From assembly GCA_023375675.1 (NCBI GenBank), contig JALQBC010000006.1, positions 1,364,001 through 1,428,000 on the forward strand: a DNA stretch of 64,000 nucleotides, read 5' to 3'. Under the pieces are notes generated by a model that was not told where the DNA came from, made no database searches, and saw nothing but the letters and a program-made list of their open reading frames with translations. The position numbers and the translations under genes were made by a program. Each line of letters opens with the position of its first letter. Position 1 is the stretch's first letter. Below are positions 12,297 to 23,034 of the stretch, one piece after another. Source of the DNA: Cytospora piceicola. Taxonomy: Eukaryota; Ascomycota; Sordariomycetes; Diaporthales; Cytosporaceae.

Positions 12297-13465
12297 CTGG
12301 CGGGCGGAACATCTGCATCTCTATGGACTATTGTCGCAGTTTTGTTTTTGGCTGCAAGCAGTAAGGGGGCATATCTCCCAACTGCTATAGATTCTGCCAC
12401 ATGTTAGACTTATGACCATGCTGCCTCTAGTCTTCTCATCTTCACCGGTGAGTGAGGCACTTTTTACCGACTGTAAATCAGATGTCTCGAAATAGTAAAT
12501 TTGAACATTATATTTATAACCCTTTCCTGGACATGTGGAACTTTATGATATGGGGTATACTCAGAGCTTCACTGCTGCCTCGCCTCCATGGTATTCGAAA
12601 GGGCGCCGAGTAGTCGTCAGTCTTGCCTTCCTGTCTGAAGCTTTGGGCTGAAGTGGTTCTTTCCTTACTTATTCATAACAGTGACTGAGTGACAGCCACT
12701 TCTTCCACAGACTGCAAAGCTCCTACCCGCCCACCACCCGAGTCAAAAGTGTCACCTTTAATCGTGCCTTCCTTCTAGGATTTCGATATCTACCGGCTTT
12801 GACTCCGATTATCCCATAGGTACACACTACACCAACCTTCTCGGTCCCCTCCTGGGTTGCCTTCTACTATTCCTTCCTTCCATCTACCACTGAGAGTATA
12901 ACCCCCCGTTGGTAATCCTCAGGCTGTCTTACGTGGTAGACCTCTCTCATATCTCGGCATTCTCATCTCTGTTTTCGACTGAAGGTTGTAAGTTTGTGAC
13001 TCAACTACTTTCGGTTGTGTTTTCCACCGGCTACTTTCCTCCAGTTCCTGAAACTCTTCCTTCCACAACCCCCGAGAAGTCAAGATTTCCCTGCCGCATC
13101 GCAGCTGTTGTCTCCTGCTAGTCTTCTGTCCTTGCGGTGCTATCCCACGAGCACCTTCCACCTTCTCACTTGACTACCAAGGTATATGCTACTTCGGTTC
13201 ATGTCGACGCTGTTTCCTGTTCCCTACTTGGACAGCCTTCTCGCCTCTTTTCTCCCTCTCAACCTCTCAACCGCACACCACCAACCTCTTCTCCCTGGTT
13301 TGACTACTCGTTCGCTCAACCTAACTCAACACCCTTGGCATCTAGCCTTGCCTTTTATGGGGTTGTCCCACTGACCTCGTTCTTTCAACCAGCAATACTT
13401 AGTCTGGCGCCAACTCTAGGTTCTTCGAGTTCTTCCACCTCCAAGCCTGACAGCTTGTCGATAAG
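12297..13465. other. Intergenic region with pyrimidine-rich leader
   Basis: About 1.2 kb: 3' UTR of the STRAP locus on the left and a long C+T-rich promoter or 5' UTR (roughly 12,700-13,460) upstream of the coiled-coil gene. Pyrimidine tracts before the start are common in highly expressed fungal genes. No gene is seen. Confidence 0.5.
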
Positions 13466-14681
13466 ATGCCAGGCAGTACCAAGACGCCCGAGGAATACTC
13501 GACCAATCCTAACACGATCAAGGCCCGTCGCCGCAAGATGAATCTCAACGGAGCCCAGAAGGTAGAGGATTCCGCCCGTACAGCTGACTACAAGGCTATG
13601 ATCCACTCCCGCCAGGTCGTTCAGGCCAAGTCAGAGTACAAGGAGGCCAGTGACAGCGAGAAGTCTGCCATGTTGGAGCAGGCTATGAGGGAAACCATGG
13701 TGAAGCGGTATGTTTTTTCTTCCATTGTTTCGGACATCGACAACAACATCTGCTGACACTCTTTGTTTCCCCAGCCGCGCCCGGGGCCAAGACACCATGT
13801 CTAAGATGGCCGCCTTCAACGCCGGCATATATCAACAGCGGTCTGGCACCACCGGTCCTCAGACACGCGTCCCCATCTCGGCCTTCCTTGAGAATAACGG
13901 CTTCGTTCCTTCTCGCGCCGGCCGCAGGAGTGGCGGCGGTATCGAGCAGCGCAGTGGCACTTTCGAGCCCCTTGATGCCCCCGGAGGCCGAGATGGCCCC
14001 GTCTCGCCCACCTCGCTTGGATCAGCCCCCGAGGCCGATATGACTGGAGCGGGCAACGCCTTCGCTACGGCCAATGGCCTGTCTTCATTCAGTGAGCGAG
14101 GCGGATCGGCCCCCATGAGTGGTTATAGTCCCAACAACCGCCGCGTCAATACACCCGCGCATCTTCGTCACAGTCCGAGCCTCTTCATGGACCAGAGCCG
14201 CCTATCATCCCCATCTACGAAAATCAAAGTCAATGAGACGCCAACCCCGTTCGCCAGGACCAACATGACGCCCGAGCCGATGCTTCCCACCATCGAGGGG
14301 TATGATCCGTCGTCCAATGATGGCGATCGAGTTTCCATGCTCCGGACTGAGGTGGGGCATCTGCGCACCATCTGCCAGAACGTGCGGGAGTCCAATCAGA
14401 ACCTACGTGACCTGGACCTGCGCAATGTGCGTGCTGAGGTGGGTATCGAGCAGAACCGTGTGACGGAGATGGACAGGCGCGTGGGACAGTTGGAGGGTAT
14501 TGTTCATGCGCTGCAGAGCACGTCTATGACGACGCTGGTGGGAAGGGTCGCCCAGCTGGAGATGCTGGTGGAGGAGCTGGGGACGAAGGTGGGAATTGGG
14601 GCAGACGGAGAGGTGGCCAAGATGAGGGAGGTGATGGGGAGCATGAAGGAGGCGCTTGAGAGGGTTGGTGGATTTTTCTGA
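13466..14681 (+). CDS. Conserved-looking coiled-coil protein, function unknown
   Basis: Exons 13466-13707 and 13775-14681 give 382 residues. The intron has donor GTATGT, acceptor CCCCAG and a TGCTGAC branch-like site. The N-terminal ~95 residues are basic and helical (IKARRRKMNLNGAQKVEDSA, then DYKAMIHSRQVVQAKSEYKE). The middle is disordered and rich in Ser, Pro and Gly. The last ~120 residues form a heptad-like coiled coil (VSMLRTEVGHLRTICQNVRE, TEMDRRVGQLEGIVHAL, VAQLEMLVEELG). A structural or scaffold role is plausible, but I recognise no named family. Confidence 0.75.
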
Positions 14682-15695
14682 GTTCCACAGGCTCATACAC
14701 CTCGACCGAGATTTCGCATCTGCTATCCATCCTGCTTTTTATGCTACTTTCAGTCGGCGCTCGAGTTTACAGCACGAGTCTAAGTCGAGCTTTCTGCGAT
14801 GTTTTATAACTGCTCGTCAATCAGAAATATCTGTCTTTCTTTGGTTCCCCAGGTACGGTTTACTTACGGTACCGCTCACCTTCACCGAAGGAGGCCAGGC
14901 TCACTTATCTCGTTTGCCGCACCTAGCAACATAAATGGCCTCCGCCCCGTCACTTTTGACTTTACACTACTTTTCGGGCTAACCATCGGTTGCTTCAAGC
15001 TTCTTCTGAAAATGGGAGTCGGGGGTTTGGCCTTACTTTTACCTGCTACATACAGTAACCATCGGCGATGAGTATTTCTGGTTAACTTTTTGGAGGTTTG
15101 GAGGAGCAACTCTGATATAGAAATCAAGCGACTTACAAGGCTTACTTGTTTGCCTTCCCGCAGATGGAGATAACAGACATGATCAGAGCGCGTTAATGTC
15201 TTTTGAGTTACTCGGTTGTTGCTACTTGTGTGATGTAATTCTTAGCTGAGATCAGTGTCGTAGTGTGTCTTCAGGCATGTTGATTACCAGGGTAAGGGTT
15301 AAAACGAAAGGGTGTGGAAAGATCAACTGACAGTTGGTCCCGATAAGATAAGATCATTCAGTGGAGCTTCATCAGGGAGCTTGAGCACAGACCATCAGCC
15401 CACTGTAGATGTACCGGCGGTATACATTCGTACCTCCGTACCGTAACCACACGCTCCGACAGCGCGCCTTCTTCACAAGCCTCGGCTGCTCTACACATAT
15501 TATATACATGTACATACACCACATCCGCTGCGATCGTCACCATTTTTAGCATACCACAAAGGACCACAGCCGTAACTCACCTGGCAGATATATCCCTTCA
15601 ATTAACTACATCCTTATGATCAGCCCTGGCCTATCAAGTAATTATTCAAGACTATTGTCTGTTTCAAGTAGCCTGCGACGGCTTTCAAGCCCGCC
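14682..15695. other. Intergenic, no gene seen
   Basis: About 1 kb between two plus-strand genes, containing the 3' end of the coiled-coil gene and the promoter of SPT8. Open frames are short and lack recognisable features. Confidence 0.5.
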
Positions 15696-17795
15696 ATGGA
15701 CGACTTCGATAATGACCACGACTCCAACGCGAGCTCCGACGAGCAAGACCAGCAGGATGATAATATGACAATGGAAGACGCCGATGGTGATGACATGGAC
15801 GTTGAGGAGGATGATGCCTTTAACGAAGACGACGACGACCAAGAGCAGGAAGACGCCGACCAAGATGCAGATGCCGATCAGGAAGATGCCGACCAAGAAC
15901 AAGACGGGGAACAGGACGCTGAAGACCAGGAAGACAGCACAACGAAGGTCGACGGTCCCTCACATCCCGCATCAATAGCCTCGCCTCTCGGGACAATACA
16001 ACTACGCCCCAAAACCCGCCCCGAAGCCATCACCGCCCGCCTCTACGATATCGTCCCAACCATGGCCGCCCCCCAAGCAACAAGCATCAACGCCCTCGCC
16101 ATCACGCCGGACTTGCGGTATTGGATAACCGGTGGCTCGGACGGTTACATCCGGAAGTACGACGGGCCAGGCACCATCAACGGGAAGCAGCTGTTGACGG
16201 TGGCCCAGCGCCACCCCTTCGTCGACAGCGTCACGAAATCCGGGATCCTGATGTCCTACTGGGAAAACTTGGAGCCTGCACCGCCGAACTCGAGGGGCCC
16301 CGCGAGTGAAAGCGAGCGTGTGCTCAGTCCGGTCTACAGTCTTGCCGTGCACAGCGAGGCGTTGTGGTTGCTGGCCGGGTTGGAGAGCGGCGGCATCAAC
16401 CTGCACAGCGTCCGGCACGACGAGGGCAAAACGATACACGTGTTGCAGGAGCACAAGAACGCCGTCTCCGTGCTGCAATTGTCACCCGACGAGAAGAGCG
16501 TACTGAGCGGGAGCTGGGACAAGAGCATCCTCGACTGGGATCTCAACACTGGTAAGACCATCCGAGACTTCAATGGGGGTGGGGGGCAGATTTCTGCCAT
16601 CGAGCCACGGCCCCTGAGCGGCGCGCCGATACCCCCGGAGGCTGCGGAGGAGCTGCCGAGCGACACCCTCCGGACTAGTAGCGGCAGGACGAACGGTTTC
16701 TTCAGCAGCGGGCCAGAAACAGGCCCCGTAAATGGAGTGGTCACGGTAGGGGACGGGACAGGCGACGCAGAAGGGTCAGATCATGAGTCGCTGTTTGGTA
16801 GCCCCGCAGGCTCGCTTTTCGGTGAGGGTGGTAACAATATGGGCGATGGGGGTGAAGACAACCCCTTCGGCGCGGACAATGACAACGACCACGACACATT
16901 TACTCAGGCCATGTTGGGCCGTCTCGATGACGCGGCACACGCCGATGGGCAAGGAGACATCGGCATGGGGGATGGGGATGCCACGATGGCCGACGCACCA
17001 CAGCAGGCGACAGACGCCGCCGCCGCACCACCCGCACAACCACCACAACCCGAACCTCCAAGCACAGACCCAGCACATACAGAGCCACCACTCTCCGTCA
17101 ACAGCACAAGCGCTTCACAGCCGCCACAAACCGCAACCCAACCGGACCCCGAACGACGGCCCTCCACCGCACAAGGCGACACCGCCGACCCACCACAGAT
17201 CCAATCCCCCTCCCTGGTCTTCAACACCTCGCACGCCGCGTCCGCGCCGGCCGACCCCACGCAGATGTCCGACAGCACCTTCCTCTCCGCCTCCATCGAC
17301 GGCACGATCCGGCTGTGGGACCGCCGCGCGCCGCAGCCCCTCGCCCGCATCGGTACGCGCCCGGGCGTCCCGCCCTGGTGCATGGGCGCGTGCTGGTCCC
17401 CGGACGGCAACACCATCTACGCCGGGCGGCGCAACGGCACCGTCGAGGAGTTCAGCATCCACCGCGCCACGTCGTCCTGGGCCCCCGAGCGCACCCTCAA
17501 GTTCCCCCAGGGCAGCGGCGCCGTCAGCGCCGTCAGGACCATGGCCAACGGCCGCCACCTGGTCTGCGCGTCGTACGACATCTTGCGGCTGTACGACCTC
17601 AAGGACAACCGCGCCTTCAAGCATGGTGCCGTGCCGTTCTTGATCATCCCTGGGCCCCCTAGGGCAGGTGTCATCAGTCAGTTGTATGTCGACCCTACTT
17701 CCAGGTTCATGGTCACGGCGGCGGGGACGAGGGGGTGGGATGGGAGTAGCACGGAGGTGTTGATCGGGTATGAGATTGGGTGTGTGAATGACTGA
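15696..17795 (+). CDS. SPT8: SAGA complex subunit Spt8 (WD40)
   Basis: Single exon, 699 residues. The first ~85 residues are extremely acidic (runs of D, E and Q), as in yeast Spt8. The diagnostic block LRPKTRPEAITARLYDIVPT follows. WD40 repeats come next (ALAITPDLRYWITGGSDGYI; VLQLSPDEKSVLSGSWDKSI; FLSASIDGTIRLWDRRAP), interrupted between repeats by an acidic and then Pro/Gln-rich low-complexity insert at about residues 320-515. Spt8 is a nuclear SAGA subunit that helps deliver TBP to promoters. The protein is longer than yeast Spt8 (about 600 residues), mainly because of that insert. The local coding sequence becomes very GC-rich towards the 3' end. Confidence 0.92.
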   Translation: MDDFDNDHDSNASSDEQDQQDDNMTMEDADGDDMDVEEDDAFNEDDDDQEQEDADQDADADQEDADQEQDGEQDAEDQEDSTTKVDGPSHPASIASPLGTIQLRPKTRPEAITARLYDIVPTMAAPQATSINALAITPDLRYWITGGSDGYIRKYDGPGTINGKQLLTVAQRHPFVDSVTKSGILMSYWENLEPAPPNSRGPASESERVLSPVYSLAVHSEALWLLAGLESGGINLHSVRHDEGKTIHVLQEHKNAVSVLQLSPDEKSVLSGSWDKSILDWDLNTGKTIRDFNGGGGQISAIEPRPLSGAPIPPEAAEELPSDTLRTSSGRTNGFFSSGPETGPVNGVVTVGDGTGDAEGSDHESLFGSPAGSLFGEGGNNMGDGGEDNPFGADNDNDHDTFTQAMLGRLDDAAHADGQGDIGMGDGDATMADAPQQATDAAAAPPAQPPQPEPPSTDPAHTEPPLSVNSTSASQPPQTATQPDPERRPSTAQGDTADPPQIQSPSLVFNTSHAASAPADPTQMSDSTFLSASIDGTIRLWDRRAPQPLARIGTRPGVPPWCMGACWSPDGNTIYAGRRNGTVEEFSIHRATSSWAPERTLKFPQGSGAVSAVRTMANGRHLVCASYDILRLYDLKDNRAFKHGAVPFLIIPGPPRAGVISQLYVDPTSRFMVTAAGTRGWDGSSTEVLIGYEIGCVND

Positions 17796-17853
17796 GTGCG
17801 TGAGTTGAGGGCTTCAGTACGGATCGCCTGGTGTGTAGCTGGTTTTGCGAAGG

Positions 17854-17875
17854 GAGAGAGAGAGAGAGAGAGAGA
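17854..17875. repeat. GA dinucleotide microsatellite
   Basis: An uninterrupted (GA)n run of about 22 bases, 60 bases downstream of the SPT8 stop codon, probably within its 3' UTR. Confidence 0.9.
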
Positions 17876-18686
17876 TGGGAATAATACAGGCCGTCGTCGT
17901 TGGCGACTGGTATCGGAAAGAGGATAACCGACAGGAGAATCGGAATGCGGGCGCCTTTTTTGGTGTTTGCTTTGTTGGACGGCTCCAACGGAAAACTTGG
18001 GATCAATACCCCCTTTCATTAGCTGCTTCATTATTATAGTTACTCAGCGAGTCTTTCAAAGTCCAATATTGGAACCCATGAGTGTCCTGGAGGGAACTAC
18101 ACAAGCCCGTTCCGTCACCCGTCAGGTCATGTCTCCTACCATGTGCTGCAGTCATGAAGATTGTGCCTCTTCCTTGTTTGCATGGCAATATTCTACAAAC
18201 TGAACAGCATCTTTCAATGACAAGTAACTCTCAACAAACATATAAGAACTGAGTCTTTTGTATCTCGCCAGGCTGGTCGCGACCATTGTAGCCTCGTGGC
18301 TACTCGACATCATACACTCCTGAAGTACAATGTTCGCCATAGACACTACTACTGATACTATGCTTCAAACTATCCTTGTGTCTCACGCAAGAAAATATCC
18401 GTAAGTATTAGGACACTGTCGGATTCAAAAATACAACTAGAAATCGAAAAAAAAAACACCTAACGGGAAACCCAACAAAGCAAAACAAGCCGGAGGAAAT
18501 CAGCTGGTTCCAGGTTATCTCCAATTGAAAGCTTCACACAACAAGTTGCAAGTGCTGGGTTCGTACAAATTTCCCCTGTCAGGCACATGATGGACACTTG
18601 CCCTTCACTGTGACCCGGGAGGCGTTCCACCAACTGGTAGCAGGCTCTACAGCTCCTTCCAAAGCTGGTGTTGGTCTACCCTCAAT

Positions 18687-18700
18687 GGGGGGGGGGGGGG
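18687..18700. repeat. Homopolymeric G run of 14
   Basis: Fourteen consecutive G on the plus strand. On the minus strand this is a C run just downstream of the helicase stop codon. Such runs are slippage-prone and are often miscounted in assemblies. Confidence 0.9.
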
Positions 18701-18796
18701 AGGCTGGGTTGGGTTGTAAGCCGTCATTCATCATGAGCTTTCGAGCGTTGCCGTAGGGCTTTCGGAGCTGTGTCTTTCTCAAGTAGTCGAGGAAGC

Positions 18797-21700
18797 CTAG
18801 ATGTCAATCAGAAGCTCCGGCCCGTCATCTTCGTTATTGCTCTTGGGAGTCTGCTCTTCTGCTCCGTCTAGATCTCCGAGATCGATCAGGGGGGGACCCT
18901 CTTGTTGAATTTGGGACAGATGGTGTTGAGACTTGCGACGCAAAGTTTTGGCTCCAGCTTTAGTTGCGTGACCCCGTCGGATGCCCAGCACCTCGGCTTC
19001 AAAGCCAATATCTGAGTCGGAATCTTCAGGGTCCTCCAAGGGATCCAAGCCGTGACTTGTCGGCAGGGTTTTGGGAAGCACCACGGCGGCATTCGCACTC
19101 GATGCAGAGTGATGCCACAAGGCAGGGTTGCCAGATGACTGTCCCTGTGTTTGAGTGTATTGGGATCTTTGCTGCTGATAACCAGTCTGTCGCACGTTGT
19201 GAGGTCCAACGTGTACCTGTGGCTGCTGCTGCTGCTGAAGAGCTGCATTCTTGCGACGATTCTGCTGCGAAGCTGACTGCTGGCTTCGACGAGGTTGACG
19301 CGGGAGCTGATTATCGTTCTGATGAGTCTGTTTCTTTGCCTGTTGCCGGAATTCTTGTCGCCCCTGCTTCTGTGCCCGCCCATCATACTGGACATCGCCG
19401 CGTATGTGAGCCATGTCTTGGGTGTTTCCAGGCAGCCGACGTCCATCCTGGTTTTCAATGGAGATAAACGTCTCCTGAATGCCCTCCGGTGCCTTGTGAA
19501 CAGAGCTGCCACCGATAGTTGTTGCGGGGGTGTCCAACGAGATGAGTGGTCGATCTTGGGCTTCTTGCCCTGCCATTTCCATAAGTTGTATCTGGCGGAT
19601 TGCCTCGTCGTGCACGCGGGGATCACGGCTGAACTGCTGCCACTTATCTGGGCTGCTGTTGTGCGTTAGGGCGCCCAACTGAGAAACGTTCCCGGATGAT
19701 AGATTGGTGGCATGATCTTGGCGGCCGTCTCCGTAAAGCTGGAGCTCTGCCATTTGTTCTTCTGTCTGCCAGATGTTGGAGCTGCGACAGTTCTCAGCGC
19801 AGCGGCACTTGTCGGTGCAGACTCCAGAGCACTTGTGACCGCAGGAGAGTCTCCTCGGGCATGGACGCAGGCAGGGTAGCTTGTCGTGACCAACTCTGGG
19901 CGCAGGAAACAAAGTGATTAGCAGGCTGGTGTCAACACAAGCAAACCAGGGATGAATAAGGTACTCACATATGGCACATCAGGACGCAGGGATGTCCGCA
20001 TGGGAGGTTACCATTACACTTAACCCAGCAGCCGCCTGCATTTCCGAGGAAATCCTCTGGTGTCCTCATCCAAATCTCCTGCTCGTGGTTCTGACAGATC
20101 AAGGGTAGCCCCTTGCCCATGGCAACGCGCTTCTGGATGGCGAACCCGTTCCAGATTGGCACCCAGACATCATGGGACTTCTCACTGGCGCCGAAGAGAT
20201 TCTTCTTGTTGCCGAACATGAAGAACCCACGTCGAGCTCGGCTGATGGCGACGGTGGCACGATTCTGGCTCTCGAGAAAACCGACACGAGGAATATCATG
20301 GGGATGGGGACTGCGGACCAGGGAGAGCAAGACGACTTCGTTCTCCTCTCCCTGGTATGAGTCGACTGTTGCGACGTTGAAGTAACTGGTCTTCATGAGA
20401 ATAATATCGCGCCGCAGTAGCTGGAGTATTTTCTTCCGCTGGCCTCGGTAATAGGTGAGTACCGTGATTTGAGAAGCGTCGACGCCGTTCTGAACGAGGT
20501 ATTTCATGAAGGCTACAACCATCTCGGCTTCTTGCGTGTTGAACTTGCTGCTGTCGTTATCGGTCTAACGACAGAAACTTAGCAACTTGCCTGGTAGTGA
20601 AACACGGTGATGGGCTTGAACTTACCGCCTCTGGCCACTCGTGTGTGAAGAACCAGCTCCGCCGGTCGCCCATGCCCGGGACAAGCGGCCGATTAGCCAC
20701 ATTTTCGACGATAGGGTGGTCTAGCAGGTTGGGGTAGTATTGCTGGACAATAAATCGGAGCTCGGGTGCCATGCGACGTTGACGGTTCAGCATTGTGTAA
20801 GGAATTCCATTCTTTACCAAGCGCTCGAACAGCGAGGTGTTCAAATGGAATGGAGCGTCACCGAGACGATTGATGTCGCACTGGGGCGGGAGCTGTTGGT
20901 GGTCCCCAACGAGCACAAGCTGCTCAAGGGTTGGGAACGTACAGAGCGCAGAAGTGACGTTGGCCTCCCTCGTCTCGGCGGCCTCCTCAATGAGAAGAAT
21001 GCGGGCCTTGGTGGCGGCGAGAAAACCTCGATACTTCGACAGGCCGGTGGTGGTGCAGCCGATTACATCGATGCAGTGTTTCTCAATGACGTGAAGGTCT
21101 CGAGACCACTTGTTGACTTTTTGCTCCTTTGCTTTGCTCACGGCTTCGCCCAGGATAGCACGGAACTTGTCCCCTACTTTGTCACGAAGCCTCAACTGTA
21201 AGATCTGGTAAACACCGCCACGGAGGGATGGGGTAATGTCGTAGAGATCGTCACAGTTCTCGAGCTTCGCAATACACCTCGCCTTCCAGCCTACAATTCT
21301 TGGTGTCTTTCCGGTATAGTAGCTGGTCAAGTGCACCCAAGTTCCCCGGAGACGATCTTCATCGTCATCCACCGCTTCATCTTCAAGGTTAGGGTCGAGC
21401 TCTTCGTCGATAGGCTCCTCTTCCAGAAAATCCATATCATCATCCCCCAGTCGGAAACGCTCAATCTGCTCGTCACCCAGCCACATTTGAATGGGTGGTA
21501 CATCCTCAGCACCCTCCCACTCTTCGTCGGACAGAGACTTGAATTGGGGTTCACTGATTATGCCGGCTTGGAAGAGGGCCTCTGGATCTATCAGTCCTTG
21601 ATTGCCGAAGACACCGGAAACCAGGTTGCTGAAACGTTCAACGATTCGAAGGCGTCCCTTCTCGAGCGACTTAGAGTGAGCGTCAGTCGGCATCTTTCCG

Positions 21701-23034
21701 GCGCTGTTTCGGAGGTTGAAGACAGTTCGTTCTTTGATGACCTCGTTTTCAGTGCGGCCGCCAACTCGCATGATTCTGGCACCTGCAGAATGGCAGTAGA
21801 TAAGGAGCTGGTCCAGAGCGTGATTTGTCTGGGCTGCAATGATGATTGGAGGGTCTCCGGGACGCCGGTTTTGAAGCATTGCCATGATGGCTTTGACGGA
21901 GGTGAAAGTCTTGCCTGTACCTGGTGGGCCTTGTACAATAGCCACTTCCTTGGAGACCATCCGCTGAAATGCCTCCAGCTGTGAAGAATCGAGGCTGGTG
22001 TGAAGGCCGATACTATTGTCAGGCAATCGACGCAAGATATTGTACTCGCGATACTGATCCGCTATTCGCTGGAAGATCAGTTGCTCAGTGTGTTTGTTCC
22101 CCGCGGCCTGCTCGAGCTGATCGGAAGTGAGTTGGCTGATGAGGGACGTCAGGTCAAAACTAGGAGCCGCTGCAATAGACCTTGCTGGGCTGTCGCCATC
22201 ATCAAGAGACACAAGATATTTGTCGAAGGGAGAAGTGCCAGTCGCTTGTTGAAGGCCTGTCAAGGCGTGACGTACAGCTTCGTAGAAGCCGTTGCGCGAC
22301 TCAATCATGACCAGCTCTTGATCAGGGTCCACGACGGCTTGTTTGGTGTCGGCCCAGAAAATGTCGATACTGGGAGGGGACTGGTCGAGACCGCCCTCGA
22401 CAGGGCGCTGAGCAATGACAGCAACTCGGCAGTCGTTCTGAAAATTGTCGCAGGAAAGTGCAACGATCTTTCCTGGGAGGAGTCTCTTGGACTGCTTCCA
22501 CTTGATTCTGCAACCGGCTCGACGAGTGGAGAAGGTAATGCGGCAGATGGGACCCAGTCTTGCCATCAGGTAGCCCTGGGCGTGCACCTGGAAGCTGTCA
22601 GTTGGGGGAGAGCACGAGGTATCGATGAAATGGGACGGAAGTTGATGGAATACCTTTGTATAGACACATGTGTTCTGGTCATCCGTCAGTGATGGTCTGG
22701 ACCTGAAATCATTGACAGAGTACCGAAGACCCTCAATGCCCTCAAAGCGGAGGATCTTGTACAGAGCTTCAAGATACTGGGCCTTGGATTCAAAAGGTTT
22801 GTCGATAGGAAACATCGGAATATCATTCGTGGAAGCCCGTGTGTTGAGGAGCTCCTGGGGAGTAGGAAGCTCAGGGAGTTTCTGCCATGATAATGACGAC
22901 GGTGATGATGATGATGATAGTGGTGGTGGTGGTGGTGGTGGAATCGACGTTGACGTCTCTGTGACCACGGACCGCAAAGGGTCGAAATTGACGTGAGCAC
23001 GGATGGCCGCGACGGCCTCTTCGTCAATGGCCAT
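18797..23034 (-). CDS. ZNFX1/Hrr1-like superfamily 1 helicase with NF-X1-type zinc fingers
   Basis: Four exons (23034-22654, 22587-20626, 20564-19969, 19895-18797) give 1,345 residues. The start MAIDEEAV has a good ATG context (CGACCATGG). The first intron (66 nt) is in frame and stop-free. SF1 helicase motifs: Walker A QGPPGTGKTF near residue 345, a DEAA-like motif II LLIEEAAE near 660, then VLVGDHQQLPPQ, and motif V/VI region VATVDSYQGEENEVVLLSLV with AISRARRG. Around residues 955-1020 are Cys/His NF-X1-type fingers (CNGNLPCGHPCVLMCH; CPRRLSCGHKCSGVC). The last ~300 residues are Gln- and Ser-rich and look disordered. Family members ZNFX1 and fission yeast Hrr1 act in small-RNA silencing and heterochromatin, so a role in RNA silencing is an inference. 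Confidence 0.88.
22886..22941. repeat. Trinucleotide tract within helicase exon 1
   Basis: GAT-like units followed by seven GGT units on the plus strand. On the coding (minus) strand they encode a Pro run (IPPPPPPP) followed by Ser-rich sequence in the N-terminal region. It is a coding microsatellite likely to vary in length. Confidence 0.8.

Larger units (their letters stand above)
17796..18796. other. Convergent 3' region with simple repeats
   Basis: About 1 kb between the tail-to-tail SPT8 and helicase genes. It holds a GA dinucleotide run, an A run near 18449 and a G run at 18687-18700. No gene is supported. Confidence 0.5.
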
